Positions 25,882 through 35,817 are shown, counted from the stretch's first letter. The stretch is 45,944 nt of DNA from an uncultured Paracoccaceae bacterium (GCA_947499715.1 CANMPL010000014.1:1-45944); one strand, 5' to 3'. Numbers and translations are program-made. The notes: a model not told the origin generated them from the sequence alone.

Positions 25882-27201
25882 ATGGCCGATCTTTTTGCAG
25901 CTGCCCCGTCCGATACACCACCCAGCGGTCCCCGACCGCTGGCCGACCGCTTACGGCCTGCAAGGTTGGCGGATGTTATTGGGCAGGAACAGGTGCTTGG
26001 CCCCGACGCGCCTCTGGGCGCGATGCTCGCCGCCGGATCGCTGTCTTCACTTATCCTGTGGGGACCGCCCGGCGTCGGCAAGACCACCATCGCGCGGCTG
26101 CTGGCAGATGAAACCGATCTGCACTTTGTGCAGATCTCTGCGATCTTCACCGGTGTGCCGGACCTGCGAAAAGTCTTTGAAGCCGCCAAGATAAGGCGCG
26201 CCAATGGCAAGGGCACTTTGCTCTTCGTGGATGAGATTCACCGCTTTAACAAAGCGCAGCAAGACGGGTTCCTGCCTCATATGGAGGACGGAACGATTCT
26301 CTTGGTGGGGGCCACCACAGAGAACCCAAGCTTTGAATTGAACGCCGCTGTCCTGTCGCGGGCGCAAGTGCTTGTGCTCAATCGGCTGAATTCCGCCGAT
26401 CTGGAACGGCTCGCCCAACGGGCCGAGGCTGACATCGGACGCGATCTTCCGCTGGAGGATGGCGCGCGCGCGGCATTGATCGAGATGGCCGATGGCGACG
26501 GGCGGGCGCTGCTGAATTTGATTGAACAGGTGACCGCCTGGAAGGATGACAAGATCCTGACCACAGACACGCTGACCACGCGTCTGATGAAACGGGCGAC
26601 GAAATACGACAAATCCGGCGATGAACATTACAACCTGATCTCTGCGTTGCATAAATCCATGCGCGGATCTGATCCCGATGCCGCCCTTTATTGGTTCGCG
26701 CGGATGCTCAAGGGTGGCGAGGATCCCCGCTATCTGGCCCGCCGGATCACCCGCATGGCGGTCGAGGATGTGGGCCTTGCCGATCCGCAGGCACACCGGA
26801 TCTGTCTTGACGCTTGGGAAACCTACGAACGCCTCGGCAGCCCCGAGGGAGAGCTCGCCCTGGCGCAAGCGCTGACCTATCTCGCGCTCGCCCCGAAATC
26901 CAACGCGGGCTACGTGGCCTACAAGGCTGCAACCCGCGCCGCGGCCAAATTTGGTTCGGAACCACCGCCCAAACATATCCTCAACGCGGCGACCGCGATG
27001 ATGAAGGATCAGGGCTATGGCGCAGGCTATGCCTATGATCACGATGCCGAAGATGGCTTTTCGGGGCAGAACTACTTTCCCGACACCATGTCCCGAGAAA
27101 CCTACTACCAACCGGTTGATCGCGGGTTTGAACGGGATTTGAAGAAACGCACCGAATATTTCGCTACGTTGCGGGCCAAACGGAACAGCGGCAAGAATTG
27201 A
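25882..27201 (+). CDS. rarA: Replication-associated recombination protein A (RarA/MgsA)
   Basis: This 439-aa AAA+ ATPase acts at stalled forks with SSB and RecA. It has Walker A GPPGVGKT (61-68), Walker B LLFVDEIHRFNKAQQD, sensor 1 GATTENPSFELN, and the RarA C-terminal domain (HYNLISALHKSMRGSDPDAALYW, LAPKSNAGYVAY). It starts 40 bp after luxI. Confidence 0.95.
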   Translation: MADLFAAAPSDTPPSGPRPLADRLRPARLADVIGQEQVLGPDAPLGAMLAAGSLSSLILWGPPGVGKTTIARLLADETDLHFVQISAIFTGVPDLRKVFEAAKIRRANGKGTLLFVDEIHRFNKAQQDGFLPHMEDGTILLVGATTENPSFELNAAVLSRAQVLVLNRLNSADLERLAQRAEADIGRDLPLEDGARAALIEMADGDGRALLNLIEQVTAWKDDKILTTDTLTTRLMKRATKYDKSGDEHYNLISALHKSMRGSDPDAALYWFARMLKGGEDPRYLARRITRMAVEDVGLADPQAHRICLDAWETYERLGSPEGELALAQALTYLALAPKSNAGYVAYKAATRAAAKFGSEPPPKHILNAATAMMKDQGYGAGYAYDHDAEDGFSGQNYFPDTMSRETYYQPVDRGFERDLKKRTEYFATLRAKRNSGKN

Positions 27202-27233
27202 CATCCCCCGCACAGGGGGCCAAGGGATGCCCC

Positions 27234-27611
27234 ATGTTAACAACGCTTCTTCAGGTCGCCCTTGGCGGGGCCATTGGTGCCGCGCTGCGCTTTATCAGCG
27301 GCGTGGCTGTGCTGCGCGTGTGGCAGGGCAATTTCCCCGTGGCGATCCTGTCGGTCAACGTGCTGGGGTCATTCCTGATGGGGCTTTTTGTGGTCTGGTC
27401 GTTCCAACGCGGGATGGGGCATCTCAACCCATTCGTCATGACGGGCCTGTTGGGTGGGTTCACCACATTTTCCGCATTCTCGCTCGAGGCTTATACGTTG
27501 TTTGAAAAAGGGCAGGTGGGGGCTGCGGGGCTCTACGTGGGCCTGTCGGTTGTGTGCAGCATTCTGGGGCTGATGGCAGGCGTTTTGATCGCAAGGGGGC
27601 TCTGGGCATGA
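27234..27611 (+). CDS. crcB: Fluoride channel CrcB/FluC
   Basis: This 125-aa protein has four membrane segments and the FluC signature GLLGGFTTFSAFSLE, with the polar pore stretch VNVLGSF. It exports fluoride as an antiparallel dimer. The ATG at 27234 follows AAGGG by 8 nt; a TTG start at 27198 is possible but adds a non-family extension. I saw no fluoride riboswitch in the short gap upstream. It overlaps the next gene by 4 nt. Confidence 0.93.
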   Translation: MLTTLLQVALGGAIGAALRFISGVAVLRVWQGNFPVAILSVNVLGSFLMGLFVVWSFQRGMGHLNPFVMTGLLGGFTTFSAFSLEAYTLFEKGQVGAAGLYVGLSVVCSILGLMAGVLIARGLWA

Positions 27612-28660
27612 GCGGTGTGCAAACAAGGGTCATTGGCCCGGACGATGGCGATCAACGCGTTGACCGCTACCTGCGGCGGCTCTTTCCGCATCTGACGCAA
27701 GGACGCATTGAAAAGATGTGCCGCAAGGGCGAATTGCGCGTCGATGGCGGGCGGGTCAAGACCAACACCCGGCTAGAAGCGGGCCAGACCATCCGCATTC
27801 CGCCGATTCCGTCAGAGGCAGAGGTTGAAGCCGCACGCGCCCTGCAAAAGCATGGTGTGACCAAGGCGGATGCCAAGCTGATCCAGTCCTGCGTGATCTA
27901 CCGCGACGATCATATCATTGCGATCAACAAGCCCGCCGGTCTGGCCACACAAGGGGGCTCCAAAACCACGCGCCACGTCGATGGCATGGCCGAGGCGCTG
28001 ACGTTTGGCTACGACGAAAAGCCGCGTCTGGTGCACCGCTTGGACAAAGATACCTCGGGCGTGTTGCTACTGGCACGCACCCGGCTGATGGCCAAGCAAT
28101 TGACCGAGAACCTCAAGCATCATGCAACGCGCAAGATCTACTGGGCCGCCGTTGCAGGTGTCCCGCATCCGCGTGCCGCCACGATCAAATACGGTCTGGT
28201 CAAATCCCCCGGCCACGGCAAAAGCGGCGAGAACGAGAAGATGCGCTGCGTGCATCCCCGTGACGTCGACAAGACCGAAGGGGCGAAACGTGCCACTTCT
28301 GACTACGCCGTGATGGACAAGCTCGCCAGTCGTGCCGCTTGGGTCGCCCTTGTGCCGATCACCGGCCGGACCCATCAGTTGCGTGCCCATATGGCCGAAA
28401 TCGGTCATCCGATCATTGGCGATGGCAAATATGGCGGGTCCTCTCAGGAAAACCTTGGCGATGGTTGGGGCGCTGGCATGGGCGAAGAGATTGGCCGCAA
28501 AATGCATCTGCACGCCCGGTCCCTGACCATCGAACACCCCGCGACCGGCGCGACGCTGCATCTGACAGCGCCACTGCCCGACCACATGACCCACACCTGG
28601 GATTTTGTCGGCTGGCACGTCAGCCACGCCCCGGTTGATCCATTCAACATGCCCGAATGA
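27608..28660 (+). CDS. rluC: RluC-type 23S rRNA pseudouridine synthase
   Basis: This 350-aa protein has an N-terminal S4 RNA-binding domain (QRVDRYLRRLFPHLTQGRIEKMCRKGELRVDG) and an RluA/C-type catalytic core with LVHRLDKDTSGVLLLA, catalytic Asp146, and PITGRTHQLRAHM. Family members modify 23S rRNA; RluC or RluD specificity cannot be decided safely. It overlaps crcB and the following HAD gene by 4 nt each. Confidence 0.93.
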   Translation: MSGVQTRVIGPDDGDQRVDRYLRRLFPHLTQGRIEKMCRKGELRVDGGRVKTNTRLEAGQTIRIPPIPSEAEVEAARALQKHGVTKADAKLIQSCVIYRDDHIIAINKPAGLATQGGSKTTRHVDGMAEALTFGYDEKPRLVHRLDKDTSGVLLLARTRLMAKQLTENLKHHATRKIYWAAVAGVPHPRAATIKYGLVKSPGHGKSGENEKMRCVHPRDVDKTEGAKRATSDYAVMDKLASRAAWVALVPITGRTHQLRAHMAEIGHPIIGDGKYGGSSQENLGDGWGAGMGEEIGRKMHLHARSLTIEHPATGATLHLTAPLPDHMTHTWDFVGWHVSHAPVDPFNMPE

Positions 28661-29322
28661 CCGACCTGCGGCTGGTGATATTCGATGTGGATGGCACCCT
28701 CGTGGACAGCCAGGACATGATCTTTGCCGCCTTTGAGTTCGCCTACGAGGGGCAGGGGCTGCCGGTGCCGGACCGCGCCCATGCGCTGTCCTATGTGGGC
28801 ATGTCGCTCGACCTGATCTTTCCGCGCCTGTCGCCGGAATTGAACACTGATCAGCACAAGGGTCTGATCCAAGGCTACCGCGACGCCTATTTCCATATCC
28901 GTGAAACCCGCGGTAGCAATGCCACCTCGCCGTTTTATCCCGGTGCGCGGGCCGCACTTGATGCGCTGCGGGCGCAGGACTGGACCTTGCTGGCGGTGGC
29001 TACCGGCAAATCCAAGCGGGGCCTTGATAAGCTGATCGAAGGCCATGCCTTGCGGGGCTATTTCATCAGCGAACAAACGGCCGATTTCCACCCCTCCAAA
29101 CCGCACCCCTCTATGATCCAAAAGGCGATGGCCGACGCCGGGGTCGAGGCCGCGCAGACCGTCATGGTGGGCGACACCAGCTATGACATGGACATGGGCC
29201 GCGCGGCGGGGGTCAAGACCATTGGCGTGACATGGGGCTATCATGATGCGAACACCCTTGACGCCGATCGCATGATTGGCGATTTCGCCGATCTGACAAA
29301 AGCCGTGGATGAGTTGATATGA
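28657..29322 (+). CDS. HAD-superfamily hydrolase (Gph-like phosphatase)
   Basis: This 221-aa HAD-IA protein has FDVDGTLVDSQ (nucleophile D10, general acid D12), the cap helix region, AVATGKSKRGL with motif II Thr, a Lys near HPSKPHP, and VGDTSYDMDMGRAAG for metal binding. It resembles phosphoglycolate phosphatases, but the substrate is not certain. It has ATGA overlaps at both ends. Confidence 0.9.
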   Translation: MTDLRLVIFDVDGTLVDSQDMIFAAFEFAYEGQGLPVPDRAHALSYVGMSLDLIFPRLSPELNTDQHKGLIQGYRDAYFHIRETRGSNATSPFYPGARAALDALRAQDWTLLAVATGKSKRGLDKLIEGHALRGYFISEQTADFHPSKPHPSMIQKAMADAGVEAAQTVMVGDTSYDMDMGRAAGVKTIGVTWGYHDANTLDADRMIGDFADLTKAVDELI

Positions 29323-30029
29323 GCGATTGGGCCGCCAAGCGATTTTGGGATGCAGCGTCCGTGGAAACGGCGACAGGCGGTTTTACCGTGCATCTGGACG
29401 GACGTCCTGTCCGCACGCCTGGCAAATCGCCACTGATCGTGCCGACCCATGCGATGGCCGCCGGGATCGCGGCAGAGTGGGACGCGCAGGACGGCGTGAT
29501 TGACCCCAACAGCATGCCCATCACCCGTGCGGCCAATTCCGCGATTGAAAAAGTCGCCCCACAAATGGACGCCGTGGTGACCGAACTGTCGGGCTATGGC
29601 AAAAGTGACTTGATCTGCTACCGTGCTACCGGGCCGGATGCGCTGATTGAGCAGCAGGCTGCCGCCTGGGATCCCTGGCTGGCTTGGGTGGCCAATGCGC
29701 TGGACGCGCCTTTGGTCGCCACCCAAGGCGTCATGCCTGTCGCGCAGCCCGCGCCCTCGCTCAGACGGCTTCGTGCCGAGGTGGCGAAACTTGATCATTT
29801 CCAACTTGCAGGCTTCCATGACCTTGTGGCGATTTCGGGATCATTGGTCCTGTCACTGGCCGTGACCCATGGCAAACTTGATGCCGATACCGCTTGGGAT
29901 CTTAGCCGAGTCGACGAAGTTTGGCAGATTTCGCAGTGGGGCGCCGATGAAGAGGCCGCCGCCCACGCCGCGCTGAAACGCCAAGGGTTTCTGAACGGCG
30001 CACGATTCTTTGAATTGAGCGTGACGTAA
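29319..30029 (+). CDS. ATP12-family F1-ATPase assembly chaperone
   Basis: This 236-aa protein has the ATP12 pattern: KRFWDAASVE, VHLDGRPVRTPGKSPLIVPT, AAEWDAQDGVIDPNSMPITRAANSAIEK, and DLICYRATGPDALIEQQAAAWDPWLAW. In mitochondria ATP12 binds the F1 alpha subunit during assembly; the alphaproteobacterial homologue is thought to do the same. It ends the overlapping crcB-rluC-HAD-ATP12 run. Confidence 0.94.
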   Translation: MSDWAAKRFWDAASVETATGGFTVHLDGRPVRTPGKSPLIVPTHAMAAGIAAEWDAQDGVIDPNSMPITRAANSAIEKVAPQMDAVVTELSGYGKSDLICYRATGPDALIEQQAAAWDPWLAWVANALDAPLVATQGVMPVAQPAPSLRRLRAEVAKLDHFQLAGFHDLVAISGSLVLSLAVTHGKLDADTAWDLSRVDEVWQISQWGADEEAAAHAALKRQGFLNGARFFELSVT

Positions 30030-30095
30030 CGGCAGGTTGCCTTTGTCTTGGACAATCCGACCAAAATATAACTTTTGTGCGCAATTAGGTCCGGT

Positions 30096-30124
30096 TTGAT
30101 CATGTCGCACTCTTGACCTGTATA
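30096..30124 (+). promoter_or_regulatory. Candidate promoter of aapJQMP
   Basis: TTGATC (30096-30101), 17 bp and TGTATA (30119-30124), giving a leader of about 110 nt before aapJ. It is the best-spaced pair in the 212-bp gap. Nearby TTGACC and TATAAC sequences do not pair at proper distance. Confidence 0.5.
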
Positions 30125-30241
30125 GGGCGAATCCGGCAAGGTCCCGCCACTGGGGATCACTCTCCCCTTTCGCAACGTTTGCCCAAAAAGGGCGACATAC
30201 CACCGTCCCCGCCCGGGGCGGAAACTCAGGAAGAGGTAAAA

Positions 30242-31261
30242 ATGAAAAACACCGTATTCTTCGGCGCACTGGCTGTTGCTGGTCTGTCCGCAGGTGCCGC
30301 TGCCGCTGGCACGCTTGACGACGTCAAGGCCCGTGGCACACTGAACTGTGGCGTGACCACCGGTCTTGTTGGCTTCGCAGCTCCCGACGCGAATGGCGTT
30401 TGGGAAGGCTTCGACGTTGGCATTTGCCGCGCTGTTGCTGCCGCTGTGCTTGGCGACGCGGATGCTGTCGAATTCATCCCAACAACCGGCAAGACACGCT
30501 TTACCGCGCTTGCTTCGGGTGAAATTGACATGCTGGCCCGTAACACCACATGGACATTCAGCCGTGACGTCGATCTGAAGTTCGAATTTGTCGGCATCAA
30601 CTACTACGACGGTCAGGGCTTCCTTGCTCCTAAAGCATTGGGCGTGACCTCGGCCAAAGACCTTGATGGCGCAACTGTCTGCGTGCAGACTGGCACCACA
30701 ACAGAGCTGAACCTGGCCGACTTCTTCCGCGCCAACAACATCTCTTACGAGCCTGTGCCAATCGAAACCAACGCTGAAGGTCAGCAGCAGTACCTTGCCG
30801 GTGCCTGCGACACATACACCACTGACGCATCCGGTCTGGCTGCGACACGTGCGACCTTTGAAAACCCAGGCGATCACATCCTGTTGCCCGAGATCATCTC
30901 CAAAGAGCCTCTGGGCCCATTGGTCCGTCACGGCGACAACGACTGGGGCGACACCGTGCGTTGGACATTGAACGCGCTGATCACAGCTGAAGAGCTGGGC
31001 GTGACATCTGCCAACATCGAAGAGCTGGCAGCAGCACCAACCAACAACCCTGAAATCAACCGTCTGCTGGGCACCGCTGGTGAACTGGGCGCGATGCTGG
31101 GTCTGGAGCCGAACTGGGCGATGATGGCCATCAAAGCTGGCGGCAACTACGGTGAGCTGTTTGAAAAGAACATCGGTGAGAACACACCGATTGGTCTGGC
31201 ACGTGGCCTGAACGCCATGTGGACCGAAGGCGGCCTGATCTACTCGCCTCCTTTCCGCTAA
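30242..31261 (+). CDS. aapJ: General L-amino-acid ABC transporter, periplasmic binding protein
   Basis: This 339-aa protein has a signal peptide (residues 1-22, FFGALAVAGLSAGAAAA) and the AapJ/BztA core: TLDDVKARGTLNCGVTTGLVGFAAPDANGVWEGFDVG, GKTRFTALASGEIDMLARNTTWT, and the closing LARGLNAMWTEGGLIYSPPFR. It captures a broad range of L-amino acids, glutamate and aspartate among them, for AapQMP. GGAAGAGG precedes the ATG. Confidence 0.95.
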   Translation: MKNTVFFGALAVAGLSAGAAAAGTLDDVKARGTLNCGVTTGLVGFAAPDANGVWEGFDVGICRAVAAAVLGDADAVEFIPTTGKTRFTALASGEIDMLARNTTWTFSRDVDLKFEFVGINYYDGQGFLAPKALGVTSAKDLDGATVCVQTGTTTELNLADFFRANNISYEPVPIETNAEGQQQYLAGACDTYTTDASGLAATRATFENPGDHILLPEIISKEPLGPLVRHGDNDWGDTVRWTLNALITAEELGVTSANIEELAAAPTNNPEINRLLGTAGELGAMLGLEPNWAMMAIKAGGNYGELFEKNIGENTPIGLARGLNAMWTEGGLIYSPPFR

Positions 31262-31276
31262 GACCGGAACACAACC

Positions 31277-31304
31277 AAAGGGCGCGGCGAAAGCCGCGCC
31301 CTTT
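31277..31304 (+). other. Post-aapJ hairpin with GAAA tetraloop
   Basis: AAAGGGCGCGGC (31277-31288) pairs perfectly with GCCGCGCCCTTT (31293-31304) across GAAA. No further T-run follows. Such hairpins after binding-protein genes typically protect the upstream mRNA so that the binding protein exceeds the membrane subunits. Confidence 0.75.
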
Positions 31305-31390
31305 CACCAACAGCCAACAGAATTTCTGATCAAAGAGCAGACGGCCGTCAAAAGAGCCGCTGACATGTTCGGACCAGTGGGGAAAACATT

Positions 31391-32629
31391 ATGAGTGCGA
31401 TTACCGACCCGCCACAGGGGTCTTTCCGCCTTTCGATGCTCATCAACGATACGCGTTATCGTTCTTACACATTCCAAGCCCTAGCAGCCATCGTTCTCGC
31501 GCTCTGTCTTGGGTTCTTTTATGCGAACGTCAGCACCAACCTTGCTGCCGCGGGCCTGAATATTTCTTATGATTTCCTCGGCTCGCCCGCCGGTTATGAC
31601 ATCAACCAGCGCCTGATCGAGTATGATAGCCAATCCTCGAACGCCCGTGCGGCCGTCGTTGGCATCCTCAACACGCTGCTTGTGGCCTTTCTGGCCTGTG
31701 TGACCGCCACCGTCTTTGGTGTGCTGGCCGGTGTGCTGCGCCTGTCCAACAACTGGCTCGTCAGCAAGCTGATGGCCTTTTATGTTGAAATTTTCCGCAA
31801 CATCCCCGTGCTGATCTGGATCCTGATCATCTTTACCATCATGATCGCCGTCCTGCCGGGGCCGCGGGCCTTCCGCGGTGACGAACCCGAAGCGCGCATG
31901 TTGCTGGACCTTTTTGCCTTTACCAACCGTGGTGTGTACACGCCGGGGCCCTACTTTACGCGTGGCCTCGGGCTCGAGGGGAACGGCGGCATCAACTGGC
32001 TGATCGTTCTCGGGGTGCTCGTGGCGTCGTTCTTTGGAACGCGCGCCGTCACGGCCCGCGCCAATGCCACGCAAGAGGCGACAGGCATCCGTCCCAACAC
32101 GCTGTGGACCAACCTTGCGATCTGGTTCCTGCCGGTGATCGTGCTGCTCTTTGTTCTTGGCCTCAAGTGGGACATCCCAGAGTTGAAGGGCTTTAACTTT
32201 GCAGGCGGTATCAAGGTCGGTGGCCCGCTCATCGCACTGTGGTTTGCGCTTTCAATCTACACCGGTGCTTTCATCGCCGAAAACGTCCGCGCCGGTATTC
32301 AGGCCGTGTCCAAAGGCCAGACCGAAGCGGCTGGTGCGCTGGGCCTGCGTCCGGGCCGGATCATGAGCCTCGTGGTGCTGCCACAGGCGCTGCGGGTGAT
32401 TATCCCGCCGCTGATCTCGCAGTACCTCAACATCACCAAGAACTCTTCCTTGGCGATCGCCGTGGGCTACGCAGACATCACCGCGACGCTGGGCGGCATT
32501 ACGCTGAACCAGACCGGTCGCGCGATCGAATGCGTGCTTTTGTTGATGCTCTTCTACCTCACGATCTCACTTCTGATCTCGACGTTCATGAACATCTACA
32601 ACAACTCCGTTAAGTTGAAGGAGCGATAG
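31391..32629 (+). CDS. aapQ: General L-amino-acid ABC transporter permease AapQ
   Basis: This 412-aa inner-membrane protein has multiple hydrophobic segments and the His/Glu/Gln-family permease motif: ILNTLLVAFLACVTATVFGVLAGVLRLS, FVEIFRNIP-like YVEIFRNIPVL, and the EAA loop EAAGALGLRPGRIMSLVVLPQALRVIIPPL. It pairs with AapM. It lies 129 bp after aapJ, separated by the hairpin. Confidence 0.95.
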   Translation: MSAITDPPQGSFRLSMLINDTRYRSYTFQALAAIVLALCLGFFYANVSTNLAAAGLNISYDFLGSPAGYDINQRLIEYDSQSSNARAAVVGILNTLLVAFLACVTATVFGVLAGVLRLSNNWLVSKLMAFYVEIFRNIPVLIWILIIFTIMIAVLPGPRAFRGDEPEARMLLDLFAFTNRGVYTPGPYFTRGLGLEGNGGINWLIVLGVLVASFFGTRAVTARANATQEATGIRPNTLWTNLAIWFLPVIVLLFVLGLKWDIPELKGFNFAGGIKVGGPLIALWFALSIYTGAFIAENVRAGIQAVSKGQTEAAGALGLRPGRIMSLVVLPQALRVIIPPLISQYLNITKNSSLAIAVGYADITATLGGITLNQTGRAIECVLLLMLFYLTISLLISTFMNIYNNSVKLKER

Positions 32630-32630
32630 G

Positions 32631-33929
32631 ATGTCTGACACCCAAGCGCATATGGCGGCCTTCGTCCGCACAGAAACCCTTCCGCAACTGGATCCACCCG
32701 TCACAGAACGCGGGATCGTCAAATGGATGCGCGAGAACCTGTTCTCGTCCATCCCCAACGGCATCCTGACACTGGCGGCCTTTGCAGTGATCTATTCCAT
32801 CCTCAGCTCGGCCCTGCCGTGGATCCTGAACGGGGTCTGGACCACCAGCAGCCTGTCAGAATGCCGCGAGGTGCTGGAGGGCGCAACGGGGGCCTGTTTC
32901 TCGGTCCTGACAGAGCGCTGGAACCAGCTGATGTTCGGCTTTGTCTACCCGTCAGACCAATACTGGCGGCCAACATTGGCCTTTGTCTTGCTGTTTGTCG
33001 CCGCTGCACCGGTGATGTTCTTTGATCTGCCGCGCAAGCTGCTGATCTTTACGGCGCTCTTCCCGTTCATCGCCTACTACCTGATCTGGGGCGGCACGAT
33101 CCTTGTGCCAATTCTGGCTCTGGTGGGTGTTGTCGCGGGCGTCATGGTCTATCGTCAACTGGTCGCTGGTAGCTTTGCCATGGGCTTTTTCGGTGGTGTG
33201 GTAGCCGCAGTGGTCGTCTGGGCCATCGGCGGGCTTTTGATCCCCGACGGCGCCAACGACACTGCAGCCCTGCAGGCGGTGCCAAGCCGTGATCTGGGGG
33301 GCTTTATGCTCAACATGATGCTGGGCGTGGTCTGTGTGTCCCTGTCGATCCCGCTGGGGATTGCCTTGGCGCTGGGCCGTCAGTCGTCGATGCCGCTGAT
33401 CAAATGGATCTGCGTGATCTTCATCGAGTTTATTCGCGGCGTGCCGCTGATTACGCTGCTCTTTGTGGCCTCGGTGATGCTGGCCTATCTGTTCCCTCCG
33501 GGCACAACGACGGACCTGTTCCTGCGCGTTGTGATCATGATCACCATGTTCTCCTCGGCCTATATCGCCGAGGTGATCCGTGGTGGTCTGGCCGCCTTGC
33601 CAAAGGGGCAATACGAGGCCGCCGACAGCCTTGGCCTTGATTATGCCCAAGCCATGCGCCTGATCATCCTGCCGCAAGCGCTCAAGATCTCCATTCCGGG
33701 GATCGTGAACATTGCCGTGGGCCTGTTCAAGGACACGACGCTTGTGTCGGTTATCTCGATGTTCGACGTCGTCGGCATGATCCGTGGCCCGCTGTCTGCG
33801 GCCACGGAATGGAACGGCATCTACTGGGAACTTTACGGCTTTGCCGCCCTGCTGTTCTTCGTCGTCTGCTACGGCATCTCGCAATACTCACAATGGTTGG
33901 AGCGTCGTCTCGCAACCGACCACCGTTAA
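32631..33929 (+). CDS. aapM: General L-amino-acid ABC transporter permease AapM
   Basis: This 432-aa permease has the C-terminal transport domain with FIEFIRGVPLITLLFVASVMLAYLFPPG and the EAA loop YEAADSLGLDYAQAMRLIILPQALKISIPGIVN. A region of extra hydrophobic segments precedes it, as is usual for AapM/BztC. It starts 1 nt after the aapQ stop. Confidence 0.95.
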   Translation: MSDTQAHMAAFVRTETLPQLDPPVTERGIVKWMRENLFSSIPNGILTLAAFAVIYSILSSALPWILNGVWTTSSLSECREVLEGATGACFSVLTERWNQLMFGFVYPSDQYWRPTLAFVLLFVAAAPVMFFDLPRKLLIFTALFPFIAYYLIWGGTILVPILALVGVVAGVMVYRQLVAGSFAMGFFGGVVAAVVVWAIGGLLIPDGANDTAALQAVPSRDLGGFMLNMMLGVVCVSLSIPLGIALALGRQSSMPLIKWICVIFIEFIRGVPLITLLFVASVMLAYLFPPGTTTDLFLRVVIMITMFSSAYIAEVIRGGLAALPKGQYEAADSLGLDYAQAMRLIILPQALKISIPGIVNIAVGLFKDTTLVSVISMFDVVGMIRGPLSAATEWNGIYWELYGFAALLFFVVCYGISQYSQWLERRLATDHR

Positions 33930-33944
33930 TGAAAGGTCTCAATC

Positions 33945-34712
33945 ATGGCTGAAGCAGCTCAAATGCAGGTCTCTGACGAGATCGCCATCACTATCGACAA
34001 CATGAACAAATGGTACGGCACGTTCCATGTTCTGCGTGACATCAACCTGACCGTGAACCGGGGCGAACGGATCGTGATCTGTGGCCCGTCTGGTTCGGGC
34101 AAGTCCACGCTGATCCGCTGCATCAACGCACTGGAAGAACACCAGCAGGGCAAGATCACCGTGGACGGCACGCTGTTGTCCTCGGACCTCAAGAACATCG
34201 ACAAGATCCGGTCAGAGGTCGGCATGTGCTTTCAGCACTTCAACCTCTTCCCGCACCTGACGATCCTTGAGAACTGCACGCTGGCCCCGATCTGGGTGCG
34301 CAAAACGCCCAAGAAGGAAGCCGAAGAAACGGCGATGCATTTCCTTGAAAAGGTAAAGATCCCTGAACAGGCCGACAAATACCCCGGCCAGTTGTCGGGT
34401 GGTCAGCAGCAGCGTGTGGCGATTGCGCGGTCCTTGTGCATGCGCCCACGGATCATGCTGTTTGACGAACCCACCTCGGCCCTTGACCCCGAGATGATCA
34501 AAGAGGTGCTGGACACCATGATCGAGCTTGCCGAAGAGGGCATGACCATGCTCTGCGTGACGCACGAGATGGGCTTTGCCCGTCAGGTCGCCAACCGCGT
34601 GATCTTCATGGACCAGGGCCAGATCGTCGAACAAAACGAACCTGAAGAGTTCTTCAACAACCCCAAATCCGACCGGACCCAGCTGTTCCTCAGCCAGATC
34701 CTCGGCCACTAG
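33945..34712 (+). CDS. aapP: General L-amino-acid ABC transporter ATPase AapP
   Basis: This 255-aa ATPase has Walker [10 protein letters not shown], the Q-loop [12 protein letters not shown], the signature [15 protein letters not shown], Walker [15 protein letters not shown], and the switch His in CVTHEMGFA. It powers AapQM. Tandem hairpins with a T-rich tail follow and end the operon. Confidence 0.97.
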   Translation: MAEAAQMQVSDEIAITIDNMNKWYGTFHVLRDINLTVNRGERIVICGPSGSGKSTLIRCINALEEHQQGKITVDGTLLSSDLKNIDKIRSEVGMCFQHFNLFPHLTILENCTLAPIWVRKTPKKEAEETAMHFLEKVKIPEQADKYPGQLSGGQQQRVAIARSLCMRPRIMLFDEPTSALDPEMIKEVLDTMIELAEEGMTMLCVTHEMGFARQVANRVIFMDQGQIVEQNEPEEFFNNPKSDRTQLFLSQILGH

Positions 34713-34718
34713 CGGGGT

Positions 34719-34773
34719 CGAATTTTCGGCGAAAATTCGGGGCCGTCGCGTTATGCGACGGCCCTATTCTTTT
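34719..34773 (+). terminator. Tandem hairpin terminator of aapJQMP
   Basis: CGAATTTTC (34719-34727) pairs with GAAAATTCG (34731-34739). Directly after it GGGCCGTCGC (34740-34749) pairs with GCGACGGCCC (34755-34764), followed by TATTCTTTT. The second stem is the likely terminator; it may also face the convergent FGE transcript. Confidence 0.85.
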
Positions 34774-34881
34774 GCTGCGCTCATATCGCACGAATGTCCG
34801 TTCGGAGCCCGAATTTGTCGATTTTCTGCGTTGCTGCGTATGTCTAGTTGGGAAGCTGGCGAGCTTGCGGGATGGGCGGGA

Positions 34882-35817
34882 TCACACCAGGTCCCACGCT
34901 ATGCGGAGGCCTTGAAAGCCGGTACTGCTTTCAGGTGAATTGCCCGTGCGCGCCGCAATTCTGTAGCGGTAGCAATAACTCTTATGGCACAGAGCCGATC
35001 CGCCCTTGAGCAATTTGAAACCCTTCATTTGGGTCAGCTTTTCTTTGACGCTCTTCTTGAGGGAATTGACTTTGAATGGCTCCGCCGTCCATTCCCAGTT
35101 GTTGCCAACCATGTTGTAAAGGCCAAAGCCATTGGGTTGGAATGACATTGCCGGGGCCAAACCGGTATATCCATCACCACCGGTGTTGGCGTTGGGAAAG
35201 GCGCCCTGCCAGATGTTGCAGGGGAAATGATCGGTGTCATTAGGTTCCCGCGCACCCCACGGAAAAGGCACATCGCCCAAACCGCCACGTGCGGCATGTT
35301 CCCATTCTGCCTCTGTCGGAAGACGCCCGCCGACCCATGCAGCATAGGCAAGCGCATCGTTCCAGGACAGGTGAACGACGGGCAGGTCCGGAGCATCTTT
35401 TTCCGTATCTTGGCCGCAACCGTTAGGGTCGCGCCAATTGGCCCCATCGACCTTGCGCCACCATTCCAGGCCAGCGATCCCTTCGGTTTTGAGGTGATCA
35501 GGAACCTGCGACCAAAACACAAACGACCAGCCGAACTGCTCTGCCTCTGTCCGATAGTCTGTGGCCTGCACGAAGCGCGCAAAGGACTGGTTTGTGACGC
35601 ATGTCTTGCCCAACCGAAACGGCTTTATGCGCCGTTTGCGCAGGGGGCCTTCGCCGTCCAGGGGAATACAGGGCGTATCCGTGCCGATGAGGGCAATGCC
35701 GCCGGGGATATCGACGGTATCGGCCTCAAGATCCCCTTCGCTGCAGGCATCAGGGAGAGGCGCGACGCCGCCGTTGGTCCCGGATGGGCGGCTCGGTGTG
35801 CAGCACCCTTTGGTCAC
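34882..35817 (-). CDS. Formylglycine-generating enzyme (sulfatase-activating)
   Basis: This 311-aa FGE-sulfatase-domain protein oxidises the active-site Cys of sulfatases to formylglycine. It keeps the catalytic cysteine pair in CHKSYC (Cys277 and Cys282), the same motif as the aerobic human and Streptomyces enzymes, plus the family core GGRLPTEAEWEHAARGG and YNMVGNNWEWTAEPF. No signal peptide is present, so it acts in the cytoplasm. It starts with GTG at 35817 in a 4-nt overlap with the sulfatase gene, a direct link between enzyme and client. Confidence 0.94.
   Translation of the reverse strand: MTKGCCTPSRPSGTNGGVAPLPDACSEGDLEADTVDIPGGIALIGTDTPCIPLDGEGPLRKRRIKPFRLGKTCVTNQSFARFVQATDYRTEAEQFGWSFVFWSQVPDHLKTEGIAGLEWWRKVDGANWRDPNGCGQDTEKDAPDLPVVHLSWNDALAYAAWVGGRLPTEAEWEHAARGGLGDVPFPWGAREPNDTDHFPCNIWQGAFPNANTGGDGYTGLAPAMSFQPNGFGLYNMVGNNWEWTAEPFKVNSLKKSVKEKLTQMKGFKLLKGGSALCHKSYCYRYRIAARTGNSPESSTGFQGLRIAWDLV

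Noticed and set aside
27202-27233. Fluoride riboswitch upstream of crcB
   Set aside because: Only 32 bp separate rarA and crcB, too short for the riboswitch, and its conserved pseudoknot is absent.
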